Source of the DNA: Flavobacteriales bacterium
GTDB taxonomy: Bacteria > Bacteroidota > Bacteroidia > Flavobacteriales > PHOS-HE28
Direction: 5' to 3'
DNA: 43,663 nucleotides
Assembly (NCBI GenBank): GCA_008016945.1
Contig: SSGN01000067.1
Coordinates: forward strand, 1 to 43,663
The first letter of the stretch is position 1, and the number at the start of each line of letters is the position of its first letter. The notes beneath the pieces were generated by a model. The model was not told the DNA's origin and searched no databases. It saw nothing but the letters and a program-made list of their open reading frames with translations. Of this stretch, positions 1 to 8,280 are shown piece after piece. Both the position numbers and the translations under genes were made by a program.

Positions 1-349
1 AGACTTGCGTGTGCAACAGGTGCAGGAGGCCCGAATTGATGCCCACATTAAGCAGCAACGAGATGCCGTAGATCAACAGGAAGCGCATCAACCGGCCGGT
101 ATCACGGTCTTTGCGGCGCCAGGTCCAGCGTTTGTTGAACCAGTACGTAACGGACAACCCACAGAGGAAGGAGAGGCTCTTGCTCACCGCCTCGTTGTCC
201 AGCGTGGGCTCGAAGGCATCCGCCGGGAACAGGTTGAGGAAGATGTAGTAGCAAACCAGGTCGGTGAGCACCGCCAGCCCGCCGATCAGCACGAACTTGG
301 TGAGGTGCTTCTTGTTCTCCGAAAGGGCCTTGGCGCGGGCTACGACCAT
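1..349 (-). CDS. GtrA-family membrane protein, 3' end cut by the window edge
   Basis: The reverse strand encodes 116 residues before the window ends. After a short basic N-terminus there is a hydrophobic helix (KFVLIGGLAVLTDLVCYYIF), then a second membrane stretch with the aromatic and basic segment TYWFNKRWTWRRKD, then a third hydrophobic helix (RFLLIYGISLLLNVGINSG). This order is typical of the GtrA/DPMS-like family: small four-helix membrane proteins thought to help move or anchor polyprenyl-linked sugars for surface glycans. The start is the ATG at 349. It lies 21 nt after the rseP stop and in the same frame, with no other start codon between them, so the gene probably shares the rseP transcript. 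The substrate cannot be told from the sequence. Confidence 0.75.
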   Translation of the reverse strand, partial: MVVARAKALSENKKHLTKFVLIGGLAVLTDLVCYYIFLNLFPADAFEPTLDNEAVSKSLSFLCGLSVTYWFNKRWTWRRKDRDTGRLMRFLLIYGISLLLNVGINSGLLHLLHTQV

Positions 350-370
350 GGGTTCGCTGTTCGCCGCGTG

Positions 371-1714
371 CTAGAAGCGGCCGGTTATGCCCTTGAAGAT
401 ATCATTTCCGTTGGCGAAGAGGATCAGCCCGAAGAGCAGGATCATGCCCACCATCTGCGCCACCTCCATCACCCGTTGGGGTGCGGGCTTACCGGCGATC
501 ATCTCGTAGAGCAGGAAGAGCACATGTCCACCATCCAAGGCGGGGATCGGCAAGATGTTCATGAAGGCCAGGATGATGCTGAGGAAAGCCGTCATGTTCC
601 AAAAGGCGTTCCAATCCCAGCTCGCGGGGAACATGTTGCCGATGGCCCCGAAGCCACCGATCTGCTCGGCCCCGCTCTTAGTGAACAGCAGCTTCAATGA
701 GCGCACGTAACCGCCCAATGTCTCCAACCCGTAGCTGATGCCCGCCGGGATGGATGCGAAGAAGCCGTATTCCTCCTTCACCGTGGCGAAACCCTCGCCA
801 CGCTCAGCCAGCTTTTTATACGTCATGGGGCCCAGGCCCACTTTCCCTTCGGCATCCACCTGAGCGTTCACCGAAAGCGTATCCGATCCGCGCAACACGG
901 CGATCGTCACCTCTTTGTCCTTCTCCTCCTGCATGGCCTTGCGGAAATCCTCGAAGAAAAGCGTCGGCTTACCGTTCACGGAAAGCACGCGATCACCTTT
1001 CGCGAGGCTGGTCTTCGCGGCCGCTCCGCCAGGCAGGATGCTGTCGATGTAGAACGGGAGGCGCACCGCCATGATCTCCTTCTCACCGGCCGCCAACGCT
1101 TGCTGGTTGAGGTCTTCTGGCAGGGCGATGGTCACCTGCACGCCGTTGCGGTCCACCACCAGGGTGCGCGCATCATCGATCATGATCGCCTTGCCGGCTT
1201 CTGCGGTCGTCTTCGGTGCCACGCCGTCGATGCTGATGATGCGATCACCTTCCTGCACACCGGCCGCCACGAGCGTTTTGCTCGGGTGGATGCCGTAGGT
1301 GGCGTTGCTGATCGGCAGGTACTCGCGCCCCCAAACAAAGAGCACCATGATGTAGATGAGCATGCCGAGCAAGAGGTTCACCGTGACCCCACCGATCATC
1401 ACGATCAAACGCTGCCAGGCGGGTTTGCTGCGGAACTCCCACGGCTGTGCGGGCTGGGCCATCTGCTCCTTGTCCATGCTCTCGTCCACCATGCCGCTGA
1501 TCTTCACATACCCACCGAGCGGCAACCAACCCACGCCGTATTCGGTGTCGCCCACCTTCTTCTTTAAGAGCGAGATCCACGGATCGAAGAAGAGGTAGAA
1601 TTTCTCCACACGGATCTTGAACCAGCGCGCGGGCAGGAAGTGGCCCAGCTCGTGCAGGACTACGAGTATGGAGAGGCTCAGGATGAGCTGAGCGGCTTTG
1701 ATCAGGAATTCCAT
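371..1714 (-). CDS. rseP: RIP site-2 metalloprotease RseP
   Basis: 447 residues. This intramembrane zinc protease cleaves transmembrane segments, classically those of anti-sigma factors during envelope stress, in the inner membrane. The first helix holds the zinc motif HELGH at residues 21-25, followed by FLPARWF. PDZ-like regions occupy the middle; one is visible around the segment GGAAAKTSLAKGDRVLSVNG. Near the C-terminus NILPIPALDGGH supplies the third zinc ligand (LDG motif, Asp about residue 394), and a last membrane helix follows. All catalytic residues are present and the length is normal. The start at 1714 overlaps the end of dxr by 13 bp, so translation is probably coupled to dxr. 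The client anti-sigma factor is not in this window. Confidence 0.95.
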   Translation of the reverse strand: MEFLIKAAQLILSLSILVVLHELGHFLPARWFKIRVEKFYLFFDPWISLLKKKVGDTEYGVGWLPLGGYVKISGMVDESMDKEQMAQPAQPWEFRSKPAWQRLIVMIGGVTVNLLLGMLIYIMVLFVWGREYLPISNATYGIHPSKTLVAAGVQEGDRIISIDGVAPKTTAEAGKAIMIDDARTLVVDRNGVQVTIALPEDLNQQALAAGEKEIMAVRLPFYIDSILPGGAAAKTSLAKGDRVLSVNGKPTLFFEDFRKAMQEEKDKEVTIAVLRGSDTLSVNAQVDAEGKVGLGPMTYKKLAERGEGFATVKEEYGFFASIPAGISYGLETLGGYVRSLKLLFTKSGAEQIGGFGAIGNMFPASWDWNAFWNMTAFLSIILAFMNILPIPALDGGHVLFLLYEMIAGKPAPQRVMEVAQMVGMILLFGLILFANGNDIFKGITGRF

Positions 1715-2865
1715 GCAGGGGTTCGTTCGCGTGCCACGCGTCGTGCTTCGGCGTCGCTGGCTTCGAGGTGGGCTAGTTCAGGTTGAGCAACGAAAGGGAC
1801 CGTGTTCAGCGTATCTGCGATGAGGTCGCTCATCTCCAGGAAACCGATGCGGTCCTGGAGGAAGAGTTCCACGGCCACTTCATTGGCGGCGTTGAGCACA
1901 CACGGAGCATTACCGCCCTTCTCCATGGCCTCCAGCGCCAAGGCCAGGTTGCGGAAGGTCTTCAAGTCGGGCTGCTCGAAGGTGAGCGCTGGATATTTCG
2001 TGAAATCGAACCGCGGCCACGAGGTGGGCAGGCGGTCCGGATAGGCCATGGCGTACTGGATCGGCAGTTTCATGTCCGGCAGGCCCATCTGCGCCTTCAT
2101 GCTGCCATCGCGAAATTGCACGATGCTGTGGATGATGCTCTGCTGGTGTACGATGATCTCGATCTGCTCAGCCTTGAGGTTGAAGAGCCATTTCGCTTCG
2201 ATCGCCTCCAGCCCCTTGTTCATCAGGCTGGCACTGTCGATGGTGATCTTGGCACCCATGTCCCAATTGGGATGTTTGAGGGCCTGCGCCTTGGTGACTT
2301 TCGCCAGGTCCTCGCGCGACTTCCCCCGGAACGGACCGCCGCTCGCGGTGAGCACGATCTTCTCGATCGGATTGTGCCATTCACCGGCGAGGCATTGGAA
2401 GATGGCGCTGTGCTCGCTGTCCACCGGGTAGATGTTCACGCCCTTGTCGCGCGCCGCCTTCGTCACCAGTTCGCCGGCCACCACCAAGGTCTCCTTGTTG
2501 GCCAGGGCGATATGTTTGCCCGCATCGATCGCCGCCAAGGTGGGCCGCAGACCGGCGTAGCCAACCAGTGCGGTGAGCACCAGTTCGATGCCTTCCATGC
2601 GGACACATTGCTCCAAGGCTTCCGCACCAGCATACACCTTGATACCCGCCGGGAAGAGCGCATCTTTGGTGGCTTCGAGCTTCACAGCATCGCCGATGAC
2701 CACCGCGTTCGGCTTGAACTCCAAGGCTTGCTGGATGAGCAGATCCACATTGTTGCCGCAACTGAGCAGCTCCACCTCGAAGTGGTCCGGCTGCTCGCGC
2801 ACCACGTCCAACGCCTGCGTGCCGATGGAGCCCGTGGAGCCGAGGATGGCGATGCGTTTTTGCAT
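1702..2865 (-). CDS. dxr: 1-deoxy-D-xylulose 5-phosphate reductoisomerase
   Basis: 387 residues. This enzyme converts DXP to 2-C-methyl-D-erythritol 4-phosphate with NADPH and a divalent metal, the first committed step of the non-mevalonate isoprenoid pathway. The N-terminus ILGSTGSIGTQALDV is the NADPH-binding loop. NKETLVVAGE follows, then PVDSEHSAIFQ, which carries the metal-binding Asp and Glu, and MNKGLEAIEAKWLF in the catalytic domain. I chose the ATG at 2865 because family members begin four or five residues before ILGSTGSIG. An in-frame ATG at 2889 would add eight residues, and the open frame itself reaches 2952. A GATCTTTG element at 2925-2932 probably drives the gene. The 13-bp overlap with rseP downstream suggests one operon; pairing of dxr with rseP is common in bacteria. 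Confidence 0.95.
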   Translation of the reverse strand: MQKRIAILGSTGSIGTQALDVVREQPDHFEVELLSCGNNVDLLIQQALEFKPNAVVIGDAVKLEATKDALFPAGIKVYAGAEALEQCVRMEGIELVLTALVGYAGLRPTLAAIDAGKHIALANKETLVVAGELVTKAARDKGVNIYPVDSEHSAIFQCLAGEWHNPIEKIVLTASGGPFRGKSREDLAKVTKAQALKHPNWDMGAKITIDSASLMNKGLEAIEAKWLFNLKAEQIEIIVHQQSIIHSIVQFRDGSMKAQMGLPDMKLPIQYAMAYPDRLPTSWPRFDFTKYPALTFEQPDLKTFRNLALALEAMEKGGNAPCVLNAANEVAVELFLQDRIGFLEMSDLIADTLNTVPFVAQPELAHLEASDAEARRVARERTPAWNS

Positions 2866-2924
2866 GTGCTGAGGCGTTCCTGCGCTCATGGGGTCATGAA
2901 CTCCTGTTCGCCTTGGGAAGGGTA

Positions 2925-2932
2925 CAAAGATC
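2925..2932 (-). promoter_or_regulatory. -7 promoter element upstream of dxr
   Basis: GATCTTTG on the minus strand differs from the Bacteroidota -7 consensus TAnnTTTG only at the first base. The identical octamer lies in front of the Sua5-type gene just upstream. A leader of about 30 nt to the ATG at 2889, or about 55 nt to the ATG at 2865, would follow. No convincing TTG -33 element was found. Confidence 0.4.
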
Positions 2933-2961
2933 GCATTTGGCGGGGGATGCACCGATCGCTT

Positions 2962-3912
2962 TCACCGCTTCGCCGCCGCCCGTCGCAATCGGTCGTTGAT
3001 GGCGCGCCCCAGCCCTTCGTCCGGGAACCGTTCAGCCAGGATCACGTCCACATCGTTCGCATCCAGCGCACGCAACGCCGCGAAGAGGTTGCGCGCCGCC
3101 TCTTCCATATTCCCACTTGGTGCCAATACTTCGTTGCGGTGGACAGCGAACGAGCGCTGGAACCCGATCACGCCCACGCGCTGATCAGCGAAGAGCGGCA
3201 AGAGTTCTGCCACCTCTCCCACGTGCACGGCTTTGCGCGGCGCATAATGGCTTTCGAGCATCCCAGGCGCCGCCGGCACGACTTGCTTCGCGGCCGCATG
3301 GACACGACCGATCACCGCTTCGATCGCCTCCACCGGTACACCGCCTGGCCTGTACAACACCCAACTCGATCCGTTCCACCCGATGATGGTGCTCTCGACA
3401 CCCACCGTACAGGCGCCGCCGTCGAGGATGTACGGAATGGCTTCGCCAAGCTGATCGGCCACGTGCTGCGCCGTGGTCGGGCTCACGTAGCCGAAAGGGT
3501 TCGCACTGGGCGCTGCCAGGGGGAAGCCCAGGCGCTGCAACAGGTCCAAGGCCAACGGATGCGCGGGCATGCGGACCCCGACGGTGTCCAAGCCGCTCGT
3601 AACGATGTCTGGCACTTCGGTACGTTTGGGCAGCACAAGCGTGAGCGGACCCGGCCAGAACGTGCGCATGAGCTCTTCCGCGCCCGGGGGAAGCTCGCGC
3701 ACCACCGAATGCACATCTTGTGGTCGTCCGATGTGCACGATCAACGGATCGAAGCTGGGGCGCTGTTTGGTGGTGAAGATGCGCAGCACGGCTTCGGGAT
3801 CGAAGGCGTTCGCCGCCAGGCCGTACACCGTTTCCGTGGGTATGGCCACCACGGAACCGCCCTGCAACAAGGCAACGGCACGGGCTACATCGGTTCCAAT
3901 GGAGGCGGACAT
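2962..3912 (-). CDS. L-threonylcarbamoyladenylate synthase, Sua5 type
   Basis: 316 residues. It makes threonylcarbamoyl-AMP from threonine, bicarbonate and ATP, the activated donor for the t6A modification at position 37 of ANN-decoding tRNAs. The N-terminal YrdC domain has GGSVVAIPTETVYGLAANA and the conserved KQRPSFDPLIVHI segment. Further on, APSANPFGYVSPTTAQHV and STIIGWNG are typical of the fold. About 110 further residues form the Sua5 extension, so this is the long form and not the short TsaC form. The ATG at 3912 fits the family N-terminus and lies exactly 4 nt after a GATCTTTG promoter element. The gene is divergent from the glycosyltransferase at 3966, with 53 bp between the two starts. 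Confidence 0.9.
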   Translation of the reverse strand: MSASIGTDVARAVALLQGGSVVAIPTETVYGLAANAFDPEAVLRIFTTKQRPSFDPLIVHIGRPQDVHSVVRELPPGAEELMRTFWPGPLTLVLPKRTEVPDIVTSGLDTVGVRMPAHPLALDLLQRLGFPLAAPSANPFGYVSPTTAQHVADQLGEAIPYILDGGACTVGVESTIIGWNGSSWVLYRPGGVPVEAIEAVIGRVHAAAKQVVPAAPGMLESHYAPRKAVHVGEVAELLPLFADQRVGVIGFQRSFAVHRNEVLAPSGNMEEAARNLFAALRALDANDVDVILAERFPDEGLGRAINDRLRRAAAKR

Positions 3913-3916
3913 GGCA

Positions 3917-3924
3917 CAAAGATC
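3917..3924 (-). promoter_or_regulatory. -7 promoter element ending 4 nt before the Sua5-type start
   Basis: On the minus strand GATCTTTG is followed by TGCC and then the ATG. Bacteroidota transcripts usually start a few bases after this element, so the mRNA would begin at or next to the start codon and have almost no leader. No TTG lies at the normal -33 distance. Confidence 0.45.
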
Positions 3925-3965
3925 CGCATCTTGGCGATCCACTGCCGATGGCTCCCCGTCTTCAA

Positions 3966-5375
3966 ATGATCAGGGCCTGGTCGAGCGACATCCGCTTCTG
4001 GGTGGCGCTTGCCTTCGCTGCGCGGCTGGTCGGTATCAACAACCCACCGTTGGAGACCTCGCACCACTGGCGGCAGACCTCGGTGCTGATGGTGGCGCGC
4101 AACTACGCTGAACAGGGCGTGGATCTGTTGCATCCGCGCATGGATACGGCCGGTACGCTCACGGGCATCACCGGTATGGAATTCCCCCTTCTCAACATGC
4201 TCATCGCCTGGGGTATGCTGCTCTTCGGCGATGCCTATTGGCCAGGCCGAATGATCGTGCTCCTCTTTGGGAGCCTGGGTGTGCTGTGCTTCCATAAGCT
4301 GGTCCATCGACACCTTGGTGCGACAGTGGCACTGTATGCAGCGCTGTTGTTGCTGTTCTCGCTGTGGTTCATGTACGCTCGCAAGGTGATGCCCGATGTG
4401 TTCGCCGTATCGCTGGTGCTCATTGGTCTAGAACGCCTAGATGCAGCACGCGGAACCCACAGCCCTTGGGCCTCATTGGTGCTGGGCTCGCTGCTGATCA
4501 GCGCCGGTCTGCTCAGCAAGATAACCGCAGGTTGTCTATTGGCCGTTTGGCCGGTGCTGGCCTGGCCACAGCGGAGAACGCGGATCGTTCAACTCGCGAC
4601 GGGGCTCATCGCCGTGGCGACAGTGCCCGCGTTGTGGTGGTACTTCCACTGGGTACCGCATCTCGTGGAGACCTATGGTTTCTGGCATTTCTTCATGGGC
4701 GGTTCGATGGCCGAGGGCGTCCTTCAACTGGTGCGCAACTGGCCGCGCACCTTGAATAACTTCTACTTCGATGCCCTTCGGTTCAGCGGTTTCGCGGTCT
4801 TCCTGCTCGGCTTGTTCTTCGCTGTGAAGCGCCGTCAGCATGCTCTGCTCCTAGCGTTCGCCCTGCTCTCCGCCGCTTTCCTCGTGGTGATGCTGAAGGC
4901 TGGTGACACGTTCTGGGTGCACGCCTATTATGTGCTCCCCTTCATCCCCACCATGACTCTTCTTGGTGGCTATGGGCTTGCCCAACTCCACGATGCTCGC
5001 TGGGCCCACGCACTGCTCGTGATCGTGGCGTTAGAAGGTCTCGCCTCACAAGCCAACGACTTCCGCCTGAGCCCGCCCCTTGTGCCACTGCTGCAGCTGG
5101 AAGAGGACCTCGGCCAGGATAAGGGGCTGATCGCAATGAACACCGGACAAGTGCCCACAGCCATGTATTTCGCGCACCGTCGTGGTTGGACCATGACGAA
5201 TGCCGCGCTCACGGACCCAGCTACGCTGGAAACACTACAGCAGGAAGGGTGCACGCGCATCGTAGTGTTCAAGCGCACGTTCGATACGGCCGTGGAACTA
5301 CCGTGGCCGGTGCTGTTGGAGAACGACCTCTACCGCATCCACGGTGCGCCGGGTGTGGAGAGGACACCCCATTGA
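3966..5375 (+). CDS. GT39-like integral membrane glycosyltransferase (GT-C fold)
   Basis: About 469 residues from the ATG at 3966; an in-frame ATG at 3948 would add six. Many hydrophobic segments span the protein, for example MIVLLFGSLGVLCF, ALLLLFSLWFMYA and GFAVFLLGLFFAVK, giving roughly ten membrane helices. Near the N-terminus HHWRQTSVLMVARNYAEQG followed by LLHPRMD matches the pattern of Bacteroidota family-39 proteins, which usually read DWRQ followed by DTA. A histidine replaces the usual aspartate before WRQ here, so which acid does catalysis is unclear. Such enzymes move a sugar from a polyprenyl-phosphate donor onto proteins or lipids on the outer face of the inner membrane. The acceptor is unknown. 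A short hairpin with a T run lies at the stop codon. Confidence 0.7.
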   Translation: MIRAWSSDIRFWVALAFAARLVGINNPPLETSHHWRQTSVLMVARNYAEQGVDLLHPRMDTAGTLTGITGMEFPLLNMLIAWGMLLFGDAYWPGRMIVLLFGSLGVLCFHKLVHRHLGATVALYAALLLLFSLWFMYARKVMPDVFAVSLVLIGLERLDAARGTHSPWASLVLGSLLISAGLLSKITAGCLLAVWPVLAWPQRRTRIVQLATGLIAVATVPALWWYFHWVPHLVETYGFWHFFMGGSMAEGVLQLVRNWPRTLNNFYFDALRFSGFAVFLLGLFFAVKRRQHALLLAFALLSAAFLVVMLKAGDTFWVHAYYVLPFIPTMTLLGGYGLAQLHDARWAHALLVIVALEGLASQANDFRLSPPLVPLLQLEEDLGQDKGLIAMNTGQVPTAMYFAHRRGWTMTNAALTDPATLETLQQEGCTRIVVFKRTFDTAVELPWPVLLENDLYRIHGAPGVERTPH

Positions 5376-5396
5376 GGTCCTGTTCGTAGGACTTTT
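5375..5396 (+). terminator. Short hairpin plus T run after the GT39-like gene
   Basis: GGTCCT (5376-5381) pairs with AGGACT (5388-5393) around the loop GTTCGT, and TTTT is at 5393-5396. The stem is short and one pair is a G-U wobble. It begins at the stop codon of the glycosyltransferase, which suits a weak intrinsic terminator. Confidence 0.5.
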
Positions 5397-5455
5397 CCGC
5401 CGTTTTCACACTTTTTAACCTGCCACACATCCGTTCGGCACGGTTTCCGCGTAGA

Positions 5456-5463
5456 TGTATTTG
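5456..5463 (+). promoter_or_regulatory. -7-like element upstream of the small basic protein
   Basis: TGTATTTG matches TAnnTTTG except at the second base and lies 18 nt before the ATG at 5482. Together with the terminator just upstream it suggests that the small gene has its own transcript. Confidence 0.4.
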
Positions 5464-5481
5464 AGCCAACAACGAACCATC

Positions 5482-5643
5482 ATGCCACGCGCAAAGAAGA
5501 AACTGGTACTCACCCAGCCCATTAAAGAAGGTCTCAAGGCCATCAAAGTGCAACTCGACCACCGCACGGTGATCACATTGGCCAGTTTGAAGGCCCTTGA
5601 ATTCTGGAAGAAGCGGTACCCGCAGGCGGTCGTGATCGGCTAA
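5482..5643 (+). CDS. Small basic protein of unknown function (53 residues)
   Basis: I do not recognise a family. The protein starts MPRAKKKLVLTQPIKEG, is rich in Lys and Arg, and has no membrane segment or signal peptide, so it is probably cytosolic. Support for it being real: a -7-like element 18 nt upstream, a terminator closing the gene before it, a compact frame that ends just before the convergent GH3-family gene, and amino-acid use that looks like protein rather than a shadow of another gene. An alternative start at 5455 would add nine residues but would begin upstream of the promoter element. The basic charge would fit nucleic-acid or ribosome binding, but that is only a guess. Confidence 0.6.
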   Translation: MPRAKKKLVLTQPIKEGLKAIKVQLDHRTVITLASLKALEFWKKRYPQAVVIG

Positions 5644-5655
5644 GGTCTACGCGCC

Positions 5656-7128
5656 CTACAGGCCTTCCACGTACCGCCTGTCATTGGCCAGCCGTGGAAC
5701 CTTGCTCTGCGCATCGTTCATGCCGCGCGCTTTCATCCAACTGGCGAAGGCACCGCGTGGCAAGGGGCGTATCTCCAAGGGGCGTAACACCTTGCCGGTG
5801 ATGAGGTCGCGGTAGTACACATTGCGCTGCTGCAGGGCCTCATCGATGCGTCGTGCGAAACCCTCCAGGTCAGCGGGCGGTGCTGCGAATTCGATGTGCC
5901 ATTCATGATAGGGCAGCCCTGCTTCTGGCGCCAACTCCGGTGCCACGGTGAATTCCGCCACTTCGCAGGGCATAGCTGCCATCGCCTCCTTCAACGCGCC
6001 TTCCACCTCTTCGGCGATGACGTGTTCGCCAAAGGCACTGGTGAAATGCTTCGTGCGCCCGGTGACGACGATCCGCGGTGGCGCGAGCGACACGAACTTC
6101 ACCGTATCGCCGATCTCGTATCCCCATAAACCCGCGTTGGTGTACAGTACCAGTGCGTACTGCGTGTTCAGCTCCACCTCGGCGATGGAGCGCGGGCGAC
6201 GGTCGTTGCCGTGCATGGGCACGAAACCGAAGTAGATGCCGTTGTCCAGCACCAATAACAAGCCTTCTTCCCCACTCCGATCCTGGTAGGCGATGAAGCC
6301 TTCGCTCGCTGGAAAGAGCTCCACGCTGGGTACCTGTGCCCCGATCAGCGCCTCCATCCGGCTGCGGTAGGGGGCATAGTTCACCCCGCCGTACACGAAC
6401 AGCGAGAAATGGGGGAACACGCTCTTCACATCCGCCTTGCCCGTGCGTGACAGCAACCGCTCGAAATACATCTGCACCCATGCCGGGATGCCACTGATCA
6501 AACGCAGGTCGGCAGCCATGGTCTCCGTTACGATCGCCTCCACTTTGGTCTCCCAATCGGCGATGCTGTTGGTGGCGTAGCTGGGCATGCGGTTCTTGAG
6601 CAGGTACGCCGGCACATGGTTGGCCACGATACCGCTGAGGCGGCCGCTGGGGATGTGCGTGCTGCGGTCCAACACCGGGCTGCCTTGCAGGAAGATCATC
6701 TTCCCGTTCACGAAATCGGCCTTGCCGCTATACGCGATATAGGCCAGCAGAGCCCGTCGTGCGCTGCCGATGTGGTTGGGCAGGCTTTCCTTGGTGATGG
6801 GGATGTACTTGGCCCCGCTGGTGGTGCCGCTGGTCTTGCACAGGTACAGTGGCTTGCCCGGCCAAAGCACATCCTCCTCGCCGAACTTGATCCTATCGAT
6901 GTAGGGCCTGAAGCCCTCGTAATCGCGCAGCGGCACGGCCTGTACCAGACCGGCGTGGTCGGCGACCTGGTACAGCCGGTGCTCCAGACCGAAGCTGGTG
7001 TCCCCCGCGAACCGAAGGAGCTTCTTCAACACGGCAGCTTGCGTGGCAACGGGATCCAACGCCCGCCTCATCACCGCTTCGGTGACCGCTTTGGCAATGG
7101 GCTTTGCGATGGCGGACTTAAGGCTCAT
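5656..7128 (-). CDS. GH3-family acyl-adenylate-forming enzyme
   Basis: 490 residues. Plant GH3 proteins join amino acids to acyl acids such as auxin or jasmonate through an acyl-AMP intermediate; bacterial members are widespread but mostly have no known substrate. The nucleotide-binding signature LCKTSGTTSGAKYIPITKES is clear, and FSLFVYGGVNYAPYR plus ELFPASEGFIAYQD fit the middle of the adenylation domain. A C-terminal region with the segment VVTGRTKHFTSAFGEHVIAEEV matches the mobile subdomain. The ATG at 7128 (MSLKSAIAK) was chosen over the open frame back to 7212, because the family begins just before this point. The gene is 108 bp downstream of the M23 peptidase on the same strand. Only 12 bp separate its stop from the convergent small gene. 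Confidence 0.88.
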   Translation of the reverse strand: MSLKSAIAKPIAKAVTEAVMRRALDPVATQAAVLKKLLRFAGDTSFGLEHRLYQVADHAGLVQAVPLRDYEGFRPYIDRIKFGEEDVLWPGKPLYLCKTSGTTSGAKYIPITKESLPNHIGSARRALLAYIAYSGKADFVNGKMIFLQGSPVLDRSTHIPSGRLSGIVANHVPAYLLKNRMPSYATNSIADWETKVEAIVTETMAADLRLISGIPAWVQMYFERLLSRTGKADVKSVFPHFSLFVYGGVNYAPYRSRMEALIGAQVPSVELFPASEGFIAYQDRSGEEGLLLVLDNGIYFGFVPMHGNDRRPRSIAEVELNTQYALVLYTNAGLWGYEIGDTVKFVSLAPPRIVVTGRTKHFTSAFGEHVIAEEVEGALKEAMAAMPCEVAEFTVAPELAPEAGLPYHEWHIEFAAPPADLEGFARRIDEALQQRNVYYRDLITGKVLRPLEIRPLPRGAFASWMKARGMNDAQSKVPRLANDRRYVEGL

Positions 7129-7236
7129 GGGTGAAGAAGGGCGGTCGTTGATGGGCGCGGCCCAGCGGCAATGCTCGTGAACATGGTGGCCTGTTGAGCA
7201 CGCTTGGCGCACCCCACTCGTATGGGCGGTGGTCCT

Positions 7237-8136
7237 TCATTCGAACACCATGTACGCTTGTGGGTCCACGGGCTCGCCATTGAGCCACAGCTCGAAGTGC
7301 AGGTGCGGACCCGTGGTGAGCTCTCCGCTGTTCCCTACGATGGCGATGGCCTCCCCGGCCTTCACCTTATCGCCCACCTTCTTCAACAACACGCTGTTGT
7401 GCTTGTACAGGCTCACCAGGTCGTTGCCATGTTGGATCTGCATCACATGGCCTGCGTCGGTGGTCCAGCTCGCCAGGGTCACCGTTCCCGCCAGACAGGC
7501 CTTCACCGCCGCATCGGCTTTGGCCACGATATCGATGCCGAAGTGGCTCTTCTGCCGCTCGAACCGGCTGGTAACGATTCCTCGCAATGGCGTGAAGAAG
7601 AAAACCCCGGCCAACTCTCGCCGGTCCGTGCTCACTCGACCTTCTTTCACACTGAAGGCCTCTTCCCGAGCGACTCGTTGGCGCAGCAGACTGTCCTGGG
7701 AACCGGCGACCAGGTCCGCCGCCGAGGGTGGTGCGGACAACGGCTGGTAGGTGGTGGCACTATCAGCCGGAAGATCACCCTGCAACACGTTGCGCAGGTT
7801 CGTGATGTACAGGTCCCGCTCGTGCAGCCGTTGCTCCAGGGAATCCGCCATCATCAAGCTCCGGTAGGCGTTCCGCTTGGTCTCCTGATCGGCATAACCC
7901 GGGATGTAGCGCTTGAGCGGCGTGAAGACGATCACCGCCGTGACGAACGCTCCGTACAAAAGGAACGCCGCCACACCCAGGAGTAGCACGTTCAGCCGAT
8001 TCAGCCGTATGGTGAACCGCTCTTCGAAGGTGCTGTCGTTGATCAGCAACAACCGGTAACGGTCGCGCAACTTGCGGAGCAGTTTTCGGCGGCGACCCGA
8101 TCTGTTACGACCCTTGGCGGCTGGTGCGGTGGGCAT
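7237..8136 (-). CDS. M23-family (LytM) peptidoglycan endopeptidase, membrane-anchored
   Basis: 299 residues. M23 zinc peptidases cut peptide cross-links in peptidoglycan during growth and division. A very basic cytosolic N-terminus (RRRKLLRKLRDRYR) precedes one membrane helix (VLLLGVAAFLLYGAFVTAVIVF). A linker region likely to be coiled coil follows, then the C-terminal LytM domain. Its zinc ligands are present: HFGIDI gives the first His and Asp, and GPHLHFEL gives the His-x-His pair. It is therefore probably active and not one of the degenerate activator proteins. The ATG at 8136 is preferred to the frame opening at 8241, because a well-formed promoter ends 4 nt before it. It is divergent from the polysaccharide deacetylase. 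Confidence 0.9.
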   Translation of the reverse strand: MPTAPAAKGRNRSGRRRKLLRKLRDRYRLLLINDSTFEERFTIRLNRLNVLLLGVAAFLLYGAFVTAVIVFTPLKRYIPGYADQETKRNAYRSLMMADSLEQRLHERDLYITNLRNVLQGDLPADSATTYQPLSAPPSAADLVAGSQDSLLRQRVAREEAFSVKEGRVSTDRRELAGVFFFTPLRGIVTSRFERQKSHFGIDIVAKADAAVKACLAGTVTLASWTTDAGHVMQIQHGNDLVSLYKHNSVLLKKVGDKVKAGEAIAIVGNSGELTTGPHLHFELWLNGEPVDPQAYMVFE

Positions 8137-8140
8137 CGCG

Positions 8141-8168
8141 CAAATATCGGTGCTGACGGCCGAGGCAA
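8141..8168 (-). promoter_or_regulatory. Bacteroidota promoter of the M23 peptidase gene
   Basis: On the minus strand TTG (8166-8168), a 17-nt spacer and GATATTTG (8141-8148) fit the consensus TTG, 17-20 nt, TAnnTTTG with one mismatch. CGCG and then the ATG follow directly, so the transcript should be leaderless or nearly so. This is the best-formed promoter in the window. Confidence 0.6.
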
Positions 8169-8268
8169 CCCGATGCCGGCAATTGATCCACCCTTCGCTC
8201 GTGTCGCGATCCGGCGGTTCGCTCACCAACGCATCACCCACACCACGCCCGATACCTCGGGAGCGACC

Positions 8269-8276
8269 TACTTTCG
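8269..8276 (+). promoter_or_regulatory. -7-like element before the polysaccharide deacetylase
   Basis: TACTTTCG resembles the -7 element. ACCC and the GTG at 8281 follow, giving the same 4-nt spacing seen at three other genes in this window. That spacing is the main reason for choosing the GTG start. Confidence 0.4.
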
Positions 8277-8280
8277 ACCC

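Noticed and set aside
1783..3969. Plus-strand open frame of 728 codons
   Set aside because: It lies antisense to dxr and the Sua5-type gene, both certain, and spans the gap between them. High GC makes such shadows common.
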